Shown here piece after piece: positions 26,243 to 35,402 of a stretch of 51,595 nucleotides of DNA; the stretch's first letter is position 1, and every line of letters begins with the position of its first letter. The notes under the pieces were generated by a model, which was not told the origin of the DNA, searched no databases, and saw only the letters and a program-made list of their open reading frames with translations. The position numbers and the translations under genes are program-made. Origin of the DNA: Streptomyces sp. RB17 (lineage in GTDB: Bacteria; Actinomycetota; Actinomycetes; Streptomycetales; Streptomycetaceae); NCBI RefSeq assembly GCF_009604455.1, contig NZ_WEGL01000019.1, positions 1 to 51,595 on the forward strand. The letters are read 5' to 3'.

Positions 26243-28684
26243 TCAATGAGCGCGCGATATGGACTGTTCGGACCAGATGGTCTTGTGGTTCTGGCCATGG
26301 CGGCAGCCCCAGCGCTCGGCGAGTCGGGCGACGAGGAACAGGCCGCGTCCGCCCTCGTCGGTGATGCGGGCGCGGCGCAGGCGGGGCTGGGTGCTGCTGG
26401 AGTCGGTGACCTCGCAGATCAGGACGTTGTGGCGGATCAGCCGCAGCTCCGCCGGCGGACGGCCGTAGCGGATCGCGTTGGTGACCAGCTCGCTGACGAT
26501 GAGTTCGGTGGTGAAGAGCAGGTCGTCCAGTCCCCACAGGGTGAGTTGCCGGGTCGTCCATTCCCGGGCCCGGGAGACGGCTGCCGGATCGGCCGGGATC
26601 TGCCAATGAGCGGTGTGCTCCGCGGGTACGGCGCGGGTGTGAGCCAGTAGCAGGGTCGCGTCGTCACGCGCTTCTTCGTCCACCAGGTCGGCGACGATTG
26701 CCCGGCCGGTCTCGTCCAGAGTGCGGTTCGAGCGGTGGGAAGTGGTGAGCGCATGGGTCAGCCGTCGGAGCCCGCCATCGGTGTCGTCGTCCGCCCCTCG
26801 ATCGACCAGGCCGTCGGTGTAGAGGGCGAGAACGCTGCCTGGCTCGAGGTCGATCGTGGTGGTCTCGTACGGCATGCCGCTGACGGCGAGTGGTGGTCCG
26901 GGGACGATGTCGACTGTTTCGGCGGTCCCGTCGGGCCGGACCAGGACGGGCGGCGGGTGTCCGGCACTGGCCATGGCGCAGCGTCGGGTGACCGGGTCGT
27001 AGACCGCGTACAGGCAGGTGGCGCCGACGGTGTCGTGTTCGTCGGACGGTGCTTCGGCCGCAAGGCGCTGGACCAGGTCCGCGATACGGGTGAGCACCTC
27101 GTCCGGTTCCAGTTCGAGGTCTGCGAGTGTCTGGATGGCGGCGCGCAGGCGGCCCATGGTGGCGCTTGCGCGTATGCCGTGGCCGACCACGTCTCCGGCG
27201 ACGAGGGCCAGCCGGAGGGAGGGCAGGGCGATGGCGTCGTACCAGTCGCCGCTGGTGCCCGCTCCCCCGCTTGCGGGCCGGTAGACGCCGGCGGTCTCGG
27301 CTGCAGGAGTGTCGGTCGTGGCCGGAGGAAGCAGGCTCTGTTGCAGGGCCATGGCCGCCCGGTGCTCGCGCGTGTAGCGGCGGGCGTTGTCGATGGCGAG
27401 TGCTCCCCGGGAAGCGATCTGACGCATGAGATCCGTCTCGTCCTCGGTGAAGGGTTCGGACAGGCCGGTGCGCCAGATCACGATCGCGCCGAGGGCGAGG
27501 CCGCGGGCGTAAAGGGGGGCCGCCATCACCGCATGGGCGTCGTGCGGGATGAGGTGTTCGGCCAGGTGCGGGCCGCCGAGCAGGGCGGCGAAGTCGTCCC
27601 GACTGCAGACGACTGTCTCGCCATGCTGGAAGCTGCGCAGGAGGGGGTGGTCGGACAGCGGGGGGGCTAGGGTGCCGTGCTCGATGCCGGCGGGCCATGC
27701 TGCGGTGGCGGGCGCCAGGCCCGCGTTGCGCAGATGCAGATCTCCGCCGCCCAGCAGCTCGGCGGGCTCGTCACCGTAGAAGACGGACTGCGCGAGGTCG
27801 ACTGCGGCGAGTTCACCGAAAGCGGGTACGAGTACGTCCGCAAGGTCCTGCGCGGTGCGCACGACGTCCAGGGAGCCCCCCACCCGCTCGGCGACCTCGC
27901 GGGCGAGATCCAGCTGCCGGCGGGCGCGCAGCTCAGTGTCGTCGATGTAGAGCGCTGCGACCCCGGTGGGACGTCCGCGCGCGTCCTCCAGGCGGAAGGC
28001 GGACAGTGACAGCGCGTGCCGCCGCGCCGGACGGTGCCGCAGGCTCACTTGCCAGCTCGTGCGGACCACTGGGACGCCCGTCTCGAGCACCTGACGCAGT
28101 ACCGCCTCGAGGTTCGCTGCGTCTTCGGCGCACAGCACGTCGCACAGTCGGGTGCCGGGCTGCACTGGACGGCCGTCGAGAGCGTCCTGCGTGACATTCG
28201 TCTGCACGGTGGTGAGGTCCGTGTCGTGCAGAGCGATGGTGATCCGGTGCTGTGCGGACAGGGCCCGCAGAAGCGCCGCGCCGTGCTGATGGTCGGCGAC
28301 GTGATGAGTGGCCGCCGCCAGCACGAGGAACTCCGCCGAGGTGCCCAGCCTTGTGGTCCGGAAAGTGACGTCGACGGTGTGGCCGCACCGGTGCCACAGC
28401 CGTACCTGGCCGAACGCCGGCACGTGTGGGGCCCTGCTCAGGTCGTCCGGGAGGTCGGCCACCAGTTCCCGCACGGGGCGGCCGTGGACATCGTCGGCGG
28501 GGAACCCCGTCAGATCCTCTGCTGTCCCGGTCCACCCCACCACCACGCCTCGATCGTCGAGCACCGCGGCTGCCAGGCCGTCCAAGGCGGCCACCCTGCC
28601 GCCGGGATCGGCACCGGAGTCGCTCATCGCTTCTTGGGGGGCGCCTGCCGAGTCGGCGTTTTCACCGTTCACTGCGTGGTCCAT
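26243..28684 (-). CDS. PAS-PAS-GAF-SpoIIE-ATPase regulator
   Basis: This 813-aa protein has, in order, an N-terminal PAS domain (about 30-130: AAVLDDRGVVVGWTGTAEDL), a second PAS-like region (about 140-265), GAF (about 280-450), PP2C/SpoIIE (about 470-680: SGDWYDAIALPSLRLALVAG, VVGHGIRASATMGRLRAAIQ, ALYTDGLVDRGAD) and an RsbW-like ATPase (about 690-813: ELIVSELVTNAIRYGRPPA, DEGGRGLFLVARLAE). It senses a signal and switches between phosphatase and kinase roles on an anti-sigma antagonist. The start at 28684 follows AAGGAAG. The open frame upstream to 29512 overlaps the next gene and is ignored. It is the downstream member of a tandem pair, 86 bases apart. Confidence 0.9.
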   Translation of the reverse strand: MDHAVNGENADSAGAPQEAMSDSGADPGGRVAALDGLAAAVLDDRGVVVGWTGTAEDLTGFPADDVHGRPVRELVADLPDDLSRAPHVPAFGQVRLWHRCGHTVDVTFRTTRLGTSAEFLVLAAATHHVADHQHGAALLRALSAQHRITIALHDTDLTTVQTNVTQDALDGRPVQPGTRLCDVLCAEDAANLEAVLRQVLETGVPVVRTSWQVSLRHRPARRHALSLSAFRLEDARGRPTGVAALYIDDTELRARRQLDLAREVAERVGGSLDVVRTAQDLADVLVPAFGELAAVDLAQSVFYGDEPAELLGGGDLHLRNAGLAPATAAWPAGIEHGTLAPPLSDHPLLRSFQHGETVVCSRDDFAALLGGPHLAEHLIPHDAHAVMAAPLYARGLALGAIVIWRTGLSEPFTEDETDLMRQIASRGALAIDNARRYTREHRAAMALQQSLLPPATTDTPAAETAGVYRPASGGAGTSGDWYDAIALPSLRLALVAGDVVGHGIRASATMGRLRAAIQTLADLELEPDEVLTRIADLVQRLAAEAPSDEHDTVGATCLYAVYDPVTRRCAMASAGHPPPVLVRPDGTAETVDIVPGPPLAVSGMPYETTTIDLEPGSVLALYTDGLVDRGADDDTDGGLRRLTHALTTSHRSNRTLDETGRAIVADLVDEEARDDATLLLAHTRAVPAEHTAHWQIPADPAAVSRAREWTTRQLTLWGLDDLLFTTELIVSELVTNAIRYGRPPAELRLIRHNVLICEVTDSSSTQPRLRRARITDEGGRGLFLVARLAERWGCRHGQNHKTIWSEQSISRAH

Positions 28685-28770
28685 GTCTCTGGCTTCCTTG
28701 TGAGAGCCTGCTGCTACGGGATACCGGCATGCGCGGACGTTCGCTGTCGGCCGCCCGGCTCGCCGACGGG

Positions 28771-31233
28771 TCACCGGGCGCCGGCCGTGGTGGGCAGGTC
28801 CTGTTCGGCCCAGACGACCTTTCCGTCCGTTGCGGAGCGGGAGCCCCACCGGCGCGAGAGCTGTGCGACCAGGTGGAGGCCGCGGCCGTGCTCGTCGAGC
28901 GTGTGGGGATGGCGGGGGCGTGGCTGGCCGGTGTTGCTGTCGGAGACCTCGCACGTCAGCACCCGGTGCTGGATGAGCCGTAGGCGGCTCGGGCCGTCGC
29001 CGTGGCGGATGGCATTGGTGACCAGTTCGCTGACGATCGACTCCACGGGCGTCACGAGTGGCTCCAGGCCCCATTCCCTGAGCTGACGGGCGGCCAGGTG
29101 CCGGGCTGCCGGGACGGTGACCGGTTCGTTCGGCAGGTCCCAGGAGGCGACTTGGGTGGGCTCGAGCGCGCGGGTCCGGGCAAGGAGCAAGGTGACGTCG
29201 TCGGCCGGTGTGCGGCCCCGCAGGGTCTGCATCACTCGCGAGCACATGTCCTCCAGGGACGCGCCCGGCTGCGCCAGGGCGGTGCACAGGCGGCGCAGGC
29301 CGACGTCGATGTCCTCGTCGCGGGACTCCACCAGCCCGTCGGAGTAGAGGGCGAGCACACTTCCCTCGGGCAGTTCCAGTTCCACGGACTGGAAGGGAAC
29401 CAGGCCGAGACCAAGGCCGAGCGGGGCTCCGGCGGGCAGGTCGGGGACGGTGACCCCGCCCTGTTCGCCGACGATCAGGGCCGGCGGATGCCCGGCCCGC
29501 GCCATCGTGCACCGCCGGGTGACAGGGTCGTAGACGGCGTACAGACAGGTGGCGCCCACCACCGCGGGGGCCTGGCCGGAGTCATCGCTGTCCTCGTCGT
29601 TCAGCCGCCGGACCGTGTCGTCGAGGCGCGCGAGTAGTTCGTCCGGCGGCAGGTCGAGGTCCGCGAGCGTGCGCACGGCGGTGCGTAGTCTGCCCATGGT
29701 CGCCGCGGCGTTGATGCCGTGGCCGACCACGTCGCCGACGACGAGGGCCACCCGGGCGCCGGACAGCTCGATCACGTCGAACCAGTCACCCCCCACGCCG
29801 TGGTCCATGTCGGCCGGCACATAGCGCGAGGCGACCTCGACGGCAGCACCGCCCTGCACCCGATGGGGCAGCAGGTCTCGTTGCAGGGTGAGGGCGGCGG
29901 TGCGTTCACGGGCGTACTGGAGCGCGTTGTCCAGACAGAGCGCCGCCCGGGTGACCAGCTCTTCGGCGAGGAGCAGGTCGTCCTCCTGGAACGGATTCTG
30001 CTCCTCGGAGCGGCCGAACAGCGCCAGTCCCAGCACGCAGCGCCGCGCGCGGATGGGTACCACCATCAAGGAGTGGACGCCGCTGTCGCGTACCTTCTGC
30101 GCCCGCACCGGGTCGTGGTCGACCCAGGGACCGGCATGGGTGTTCAGCACGGGTTCCAGGTAGGACCGGCCCGTGCGCATGGCGGCGGCGAACGGAGAGT
30201 CCGGGTGGGCGTGGACCACCTCTTCGCGCACCCACGGCAACTCGAGGGCACCGAGGTCGACGGAGGCCAGACCGGCACGGCGCAGCAGCGGTGGGCGGCC
30301 GCTGGTCGTGGCGATCCGTGTCGAGGGCTCGACGCCGAACGGAACCGATTCCACCAGGTCGACGAGGGCGTGGTCGGCCAGCAACGGTACGGCCAGCTCG
30401 GCCAGTTCCTGCCCGGTCCGCATCACGTCGAGGGTGCTGCCGATGTGCGTGCTGGCCTCGCTGAGGATGGCGAGGCGCTCGCGTGCCCGCCGGTTTCCGG
30501 TGACGTCCACGGTCATGGAGCACACGCCCAGGGGCGTGCCGTCCGCGCCCTGGAGGCAGAAGAACGAGGCCGAGAACGCATGCTCACGGCGCCGGTCGGT
30601 CGGCGGCCACGCCCGGTACTCGTGCACCATCGTGGTGCCGCTCTTCAGCACCTGCCGCATCACCACTTCGAGGGCTTCGGCCTCGATGGCGGGCAGCGAG
30701 TCCTTCAGGCCGCGCCCGAAGCGTCGGTGACGAGCCACGCCGTCGTGCCGCTCCATGGCGTCGTTCACCCAGACACAGCGCAGGCGCGGGTCATAGACGA
30801 CGATGCCGATCGGTGCTCGGGCAAGGAGTGACTCCCGCACCGGCCCTCCGGTCGCCCCCGAGGACAGGGAACCTATGTCGGTGACGGACACCAGCCACCG
30901 GGTGCCGGCGTCCTGGCCCCACAGCAACGAGACCCGCAGCGTCATCCTGAGCGTGTGGCCGTCGCGGTGGCGGATCGCTGCGGTCCCCGACCAGCCGCCC
31001 CGCGCACGGCACTGCTCGGCGAACGCCGACGCCCTATGGGCCTCCTCTGGTGGTGGCAGCACGTGTGCGGCGCACCGGCCCACCACCTCCCCGGCCGAAT
31101 GACCGACAAGCTGCTGCGCGGCCTGCGTCCACCCCACCACGGTGCCCTCTGCATCGAGGACTGCTATGGCGGCGTCGGGTATCTCACGGTGGCTCACCGG
31201 CTCGGGGAGGGGGGTGTGGTCGGTGTACGTCAT
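28771..31233 (-). CDS. PAS-PAS-GAF-SpoIIE-ATPase regulator, tandem paralogue
   Basis: This 820-aa protein shares the architecture of its neighbour: PAS (IAVLDAEGTVVGWTQAAQQL), a second PAS (ARAPIGIVVYDPRLRCVWVN), GAF, SpoIIE (GGDWFDVIELSGARVALVVG, VVGHGINAAATMGRLRTAVR, LALYSDGLVESRDED) and the C-terminal ATPase (SIVSELVTNAIRHGDGP, DEHGRGLHLVAQLS). Its phosphatase domain is closer to the protein at 6541 than to the tandem neighbour. No small anti-sigma or antagonist gene is nearby, so its target must lie elsewhere. The ribosome-binding site before 31233 is weak (GGGATGAACC). Confidence 0.9.
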   Translation of the reverse strand: MTYTDHTPLPEPVSHREIPDAAIAVLDAEGTVVGWTQAAQQLVGHSAGEVVGRCAAHVLPPPEEAHRASAFAEQCRARGGWSGTAAIRHRDGHTLRMTLRVSLLWGQDAGTRWLVSVTDIGSLSSGATGGPVRESLLARAPIGIVVYDPRLRCVWVNDAMERHDGVARHRRFGRGLKDSLPAIEAEALEVVMRQVLKSGTTMVHEYRAWPPTDRRREHAFSASFFCLQGADGTPLGVCSMTVDVTGNRRARERLAILSEASTHIGSTLDVMRTGQELAELAVPLLADHALVDLVESVPFGVEPSTRIATTSGRPPLLRRAGLASVDLGALELPWVREEVVHAHPDSPFAAAMRTGRSYLEPVLNTHAGPWVDHDPVRAQKVRDSGVHSLMVVPIRARRCVLGLALFGRSEEQNPFQEDDLLLAEELVTRAALCLDNALQYARERTAALTLQRDLLPHRVQGGAAVEVASRYVPADMDHGVGGDWFDVIELSGARVALVVGDVVGHGINAAATMGRLRTAVRTLADLDLPPDELLARLDDTVRRLNDEDSDDSGQAPAVVGATCLYAVYDPVTRRCTMARAGHPPALIVGEQGGVTVPDLPAGAPLGLGLGLVPFQSVELELPEGSVLALYSDGLVESRDEDIDVGLRRLCTALAQPGASLEDMCSRVMQTLRGRTPADDVTLLLARTRALEPTQVASWDLPNEPVTVPAARHLAARQLREWGLEPLVTPVESIVSELVTNAIRHGDGPSRLRLIQHRVLTCEVSDSNTGQPRPRHPHTLDEHGRGLHLVAQLSRRWGSRSATDGKVVWAEQDLPTTAGAR

Positions 31234-31554
31234 CGCGGTTCATCCCAATCGGTGCGGAGGTGCGGAGAGCGTCGGCATGTGGCGCGGCGGCTCTGTGTGC
31301 AGCGGTGGTGAACGGCGTTGTCCGGTTGAGCGGCACACGTGGGGCATGTGTCCGTATGCGACATTCTGCCCACTTATGATGAAATAGTCAGATGTAATCC
31401 TTTCATCGTCAAGCCCCTCGTCGGTATTGATTGAACGATCAGGAGTGTGGGACGAACATCTGCAAGCCCTGGATGATCGGGCTCAGCGCCTAGCTGCAGC
31501 GCAGGCAAGCCTGGGACGGCACGGACGGGAAGCTCCCGCACATGCCTGGCTTCT
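31234..31554. other. intergenic stretch with promoter-like AT-rich core
   Basis: No gene is evident. Around 31370-31435 the sequence is AT-rich and contains GATGAAA (31378-31384) facing TTTCATC (31401-31407). This could be an operator in the promoter of the minus-strand gene starting at 31233. Confidence 0.4.
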
Positions 31555-31573
31555 CCGCGGGCGAAGCCCGCGG
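31555..31573 (-). terminator. hairpin after the P450 cluster
   Basis: CCGCGGGC and GCCCGCGG form an 8-bp stem around GAA, 59 bases past the P450 stop at 31632. There is no U-tract. Confidence 0.5.
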
Positions 31574-31631
31574 CAGCGTACGGCGCCCCTTTCCCGGCGT
31601 AGCCTGACGAGGACGCCGTGCCCCCTCGGGT

Positions 31632-32674
31632 TCACAGGTGGATGGGCAGGTGGCGGGGGCCGCGGAGCATGGCGTTCTGCCGGTACGGGGGCGGGTCTTC
31701 CACCAGGCGGGCGCTGCCGAGATGGGGAAGCAGGGCGCCGAGCGCGGCATACGCCTCGACGCGGGCCAGGGGTCCGCCGTAGCAGGCGTGGATGCCGCTG
31801 CCGAAGCCGAGGTGCTGGTTGTCCGGGCGGGCGGGGTCGAACCGGTCGGGATCGCGGAACCGCATCGGGTCGCGGTTGCCCGAGGCCAGCACCAGAACGA
31901 CGGACGCGCCTGCGGGGACGAGGGTGGTGAGGGCGCCGTTGGTGATGAGGTTGACCGTGGTCTCGTGTCCGGCGATGAGGAGCAGTACGGCGGTTTCCGC
32001 GAGTTCCTCGTCGGTGAGCCGCAGGGCCGGGTCCGGCTCGTTGACGAAGGCGGAGAGCATGTCGTCGCCCGGCTTGCCACGGCGCTGCTCGGCCAGGTTC
32101 AACAGGTACCCGCCCATCTCCATCCGTGCCTGGTCGCCGGCCTTGTCCGGCTCGGTGGAGTCGTCGTCGGGCCTGACGTCGGCGGCTGCGACGATCGCGT
32201 CTGACCAGGCCCGGAACAGCGGCTCGTCCTCGCGCGGCACGCCGAGCAGCCGGCAGATCACGGTGACGGGCAGCGGGTAGGCGAAGTCGTCGACGATGTC
32301 GACCTGGCGGCCCGCCTCGAAAGGCTCCAGCAGTTCCTTGGTGATCCGGTCGATCTCGCCGCGCATGCCGTCGACCCGGCCAGGGCTGTGCGGAGGCCCG
32401 AACGGTCGCATGGCCAGGGTGCGCAGCCTGTGGTGCTCGGGGTCGTCGAGCCGCAGGAACGGCGGCTTGCGGGTCACCTCGCCACGGGTGCGGGGATCGG
32501 CACTCATCCGTGGGTCGTGGAGCAGAGCGGCGATCTGGTGGTAGCCGCCGATCAGGTAGCTGCCGTCTGCCTGCGGCACCACAGGACCGGCCGCGCGGAG
32601 TTCCGCGTACAGCGGATAGGGGTTGGGACGGCTGGCGTAGTCGGTGATCGTGCCAGCAAGGTCGCGGAGTCCAT
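31632..32674 (-). pseudogene. cytochrome P450, ExxR region deleted and 5' frameshift
   Basis: The frame encodes a bacterial class I P450 with an intact I-helix motif (AGHETT) and haem loop (FGFGSGIHACYGG pattern, Cys present), ending GPRHLPIHL. Two lesions are visible. First, the I-helix end LITNGALTTL is joined in frame to VPAGASVVLVLASGNRDP near 31920. This removes the K-helix ExxR and about 40-60 residues that should lie between. Second, the only good start, ATG at 32674 with GAGGAG upstream, gives MDSAT and is out of frame with the continuation LAGTITDYASRPNPYPLY. One base is missing near 32660. The protein cannot fold as a normal P450. It was part of an operon with the reductase and ferredoxin upstream. 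Confidence 0.85.
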
Positions 32675-32703
32675 GACGGCTCCTCGTAGGGGCGGGATGG
32701 GGG

Positions 32704-34030
32704 CTACACCACCGTCAGCCGGCGGTCGGGCAGATGACCGGTGAGCGCGACGGTCGGACCGTGGGACAGCACCGACGGATCGGGCACTTCGGAGGGGATC
32801 GTGATGTCGGCCGCGATCGCACGGTCCTGCGCGCCGGGCGGGGGCGGGAAGGGAGCAGCCGTCTCGATCAGGTGCCGGTAGTAGTCGAGCACCTTGGCCA
32901 TGTCGACGGTGACGGCGGCGGTGACCCGGCCCTGGTAGCCGTAGACCATCGCCAGACGGCGCGCCTCCAGGGAACCCTGGGCGATGACCACGTGGTCGGA
33001 GTAGGTGGGCACGCCCACCGACTTGATGTTGAGCCCGAACTGAGTCGACCAGAACACCGGGATGGCCAAGTGCGGGCGCTGCAGCGGCCCGGGGTTGACC
33101 ATGTTGTGGGCCGCCACCTGGGCCTGCTCGACCGCGTTGCCCCAGTGCTCCAGCGACAGCATCTGGTAGCCGAACAGCGGGTGCGGGAAGCGGGAGACGT
33201 CACCGGCCACGAAGACGTCGTCGGTGACGATCCCGTACATGTTGAAGGCCCGGCAGCCTGCGTCACAGGCGATGCCGCGCGGGCCCGCCGCCAGCCCCGA
33301 CTCCGCCAGCCACTCCACATTGCGGATCGCCCCCAGGGCCACGACGCACACGTCCGCCTCGACGCGGCTGCCGTCGGACAGCTGCGCGCCGGTAAAGCTG
33401 CCGTTGCCGTTCAGGGCGGTGACCGTCACCCCGGTGCGCAGGTCCACGCCGTGATTGCGCTGCATGACGGCGGCGAGCTTGGACAGGGTGCCGCCGAGCG
33501 CGCCCACCAGGGGGGCGGGGCCGCGTTCGGCGACGGTCACCTCAAGGCCCAGTTCCCGGCAGGCCGAGGCGATCTCCGAGCCGGTGAAGCCGCCGCCGAT
33601 CACCAGCACCCGCTCCGGCCGCGCGGCCAGCCGCTCGGCCAGCCCCGCGCCGTCCTCGCGCGTGCGCAGGGTGAACACCCCGTCCAAGGTGCCTTCGTCC
33701 GGGTTGGGCCAGGGCCGCGCGCGGGTACCGGTGGCGATCAGCAGCCTGTCGTACGGCAGCGACTCCCGTCGGCCAGCAGCACCCGCTTCGCCAGCAGGTC
33801 CACACCGGTGGCGCGCACACCCAGCCGCCACTCAGCGTCCGGCCCGCCGCATCGGCAGCTCGAGAGTGTCTGCCGTCGCCTGTCGGCCGGTCGTAGGGCG
33901 CATGGGGTTCGTCCCCCACCACCGTCAGCGAGCCCGTGAACCCTTCCTCGCGCAGCGCCTCGGCTGCTCTCAGCCCGGCCAGCGACGCGCCGACGATGAC
34001 GATGCGGCCGTCCTTCAGATCACCGGGCAC
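32704..34030 (-). pseudogene. ferredoxin reductase (FAD/NAD), multiply frameshifted
   Basis: The N-terminal FAD-binding start is at 34030 (GTG, then DGRIVIVGASLAGLRAAEAL) and runs to PHAPYDRP. The next 100 bases are in changing frames: ADTLELPMRR, then DAEWRLGVRATGVDLLAKRV, then ESLPYDRLLIATGTRARPW. From there the frame is clean to 32704, including the NAD-binding VLVIGGGFTGSEIASACREL and FVAGDVSRFPHPLFGYQM. About 10 residues after PYDRP are also missing. Enzymes of this kind pass electrons from NAD(P)H to a P450 ferredoxin. Here at least two single-base changes and a small deletion break the middle. The start overlaps the ferredoxin stop. Confidence 0.82.
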
Positions 34031-34256
34031 CGGTGCTCACCTCTTCCCCGAGGAGGATCGCCTGCACCGGGCACTCAGCCGCGGCCTGGCGCACGCGCTC
34101 GCCCTGGTTCTCGGGCACGGCTGTGGCGTACAGCAGTCCCTCCTCGCCGTGCAGCTCGAACACCTCCGGCGCGAGGAACACGCACTGCGCGTAGCCCTGG
34201 CAGCGTGTGAGGTCGACAACGGTCCGCATCTCCACCACTTCTTCCTCCGTTGTCAC
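34020..34256 (-). CDS. P450-type ferredoxin (3Fe-4S-like)
   Basis: This 78-aa acidic protein has three cluster cysteines: C19 and C25 in RCQGYAQC, and C62 in ECPVQAI. A Tyr occupies the place of a fourth Cys (C-x2-Y-x2-C), as in single-cluster ferredoxins that serve actinobacterial P450s. GTG at 34256 lies just after GGAGGGGGG. ATG at 34229 is an alternative start. It leads the cluster ferredoxin, reductase, P450, of which it is the only intact member. The paired CCATACG palindromes lie about 165-215 bases upstream. Confidence 0.85.
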   Translation of the reverse strand: MTTEEEVVEMRTVVDLTRCQGYAQCVFLAPEVFELHGEEGLLYATAVPENQGERVRQAAAECPVQAILLGEEVSTGAR

Positions 34257-34421
34257 ACCCCCCTCCTCTCCAGCGTGGGGCCTGGTATTCGGGCCAGCAG
34301 AGTGAGGGGGAAGGAGACGAACTCCCGGGAACAGCCTTCCAGTTGCCGAGAATCGTTCAGGTACGCGCCCTTCGGCCAGGTGGTCCGGGTGACCCGAGTC
34401 ACTGTCACCGCCTCCCCATTT

Positions 34422-34472
34422 CCATACGTCGTATGGTTATCCTGGCAGGGCGATTCCATACAACGTATGGAA
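34422..34472. promoter_or_regulatory. paired CCATACG-type operators, copy 1
   Basis: CCATACGTCGTATGG (34422-34436) and TTCCATACAACGTATGGAA (34454-34472) are near-perfect palindromes with starts 34 bases apart. They lie between the ferredoxin-led operon and the secreted-protein gene at 34567. The same word occurs at 42762-42812 and 49638-49770. Confidence 0.85.
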
Positions 34473-34566
34473 CTGCTTGGCGGACAACGCCGCACGACGC
34501 CAGGCGCCTCACATCGCCTGCAAAAGCAGCCGTTGGTGCAGATCGCACCAGCCGGAAGGAAAGATC

Positions 34567-35049
34567 ATGAAGAAGCTCACGAAGCGGATTGCTGTCGCCG
34601 TTTCCTCCGTGGCGGTCGCGGGTGTCGCCGTTGTCGGTGCCGGGGGCACCGCTTCGGCCGCGACTCCCACAGCTGTGCATGTCCAGCGGTCGGCCGAGGT
34701 CAACCCCGCCGACTACCGCTGGGACCACAGCGTGGGTTACCTGACCGAGCAGGGCTACTGCTGGGACGGAAAGCGTGGCTGGCACCACGACGACCATGTC
34801 GCCGGCTCCCTCTGGCACAGCCGCGACGGTCGCTGCTACCGCTGGGACGATGAGGGGCGCGGGTGGAAGTCCGACAGGTCCTACCGGCACGACTGGAACC
34901 GCTACGAGAGCGACGGCTGGGCCTGGGACCACCACGACTGGAACCGCGGTGACCGGGACTACTTCGGCTGGGACCACCACGACCGGAACCACCGTGGCTG
35001 GGACTACTTCGGCTGGGACCACTACGGCCGGAACAACGGTGACCGGTAG
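34567..35049 (+). CDS. secreted Trp/Asp/His-rich protein A
   Basis: The 160-aa protein begins with a clear Sec signal peptide (KKLTKR, a hydrophobic core, then GGTASA-AT as cleavage site near residue 31). The mature part is rich in W, D, H, R and Y, with two Cys. It ends in a 15-residue tandem repeat (GWDHHDRNHRGWDYF). I recognise no family. A paralogue lies at 42898-43311 with the same promoter and RBS region (GGAAGGAAAGATC). The shared core is DYxWDHxVGYLxExGYxC followed by RGWH and SDRSYRHD. It may bind metal or the cell surface, but this is a guess from composition. It diverges from the ferredoxin operon. Confidence 0.78.
   Translation: MKKLTKRIAVAVSSVAVAGVAVVGAGGTASAATPTAVHVQRSAEVNPADYRWDHSVGYLTEQGYCWDGKRGWHHDDHVAGSLWHSRDGRCYRWDDEGRGWKSDRSYRHDWNRYESDGWAWDHHDWNRGDRDYFGWDHHDRNHRGWDYFGWDHYGRNNGDR
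34921..35049 (+). repeat. 45-bp tandem repeat encoding 15-aa units
   Basis: Units start at 34921, 34966 and 35011 (the last is partial). Each begins GCCTGGGACCACCAC or GGCTGGGACCAC and encodes (A/G)WDHHDxN...(D/W)DYF. The second secreted protein (42898) lacks the repeat, so it expanded after duplication. Confidence 0.8.
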
Positions 35050-35120
35050 GACAGGTCCCGTCTGTACCCCTGAGCGGAGGCCGTACCCCTCGCCTTGATG
35101 CCTGTCGGCGGCAGGGATGC

Positions 35121-35145
35121 GACCGCTGGTCACGGATCAGCGGTC
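35121..35145 (+). terminator. hairpin after secreted protein A
   Basis: GACCGCTG (35121-35128) and CAGCGGTC (35138-35145) form an 8-bp stem with a 9-base loop, 71 bases past the stop. Confidence 0.5.
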
Positions 35146-35402
35146 CCCTGACCGCCGCCCGGGCGGGCTGTCGAGCGAGGGCCTGCTCCCCCTCTGAATC
35201 TGCCTGCGGCACCACCTCGTGCCTCAGGCGCGCGTCGCCCAACTGCCGCGACGCCACGACCCGCGTGGTCCGCCGATGCTGTCCGGCGGTGAATGCAACC
35301 AGAACTGCAACCACGGCACAGCGCATTCGGCCTGGGTAGATGCTTGCCCCTTTGGGCTCGGCCTCTGTTGGGCCATGGTCCACGACAACGGCCTCGTGCG
35401 CA

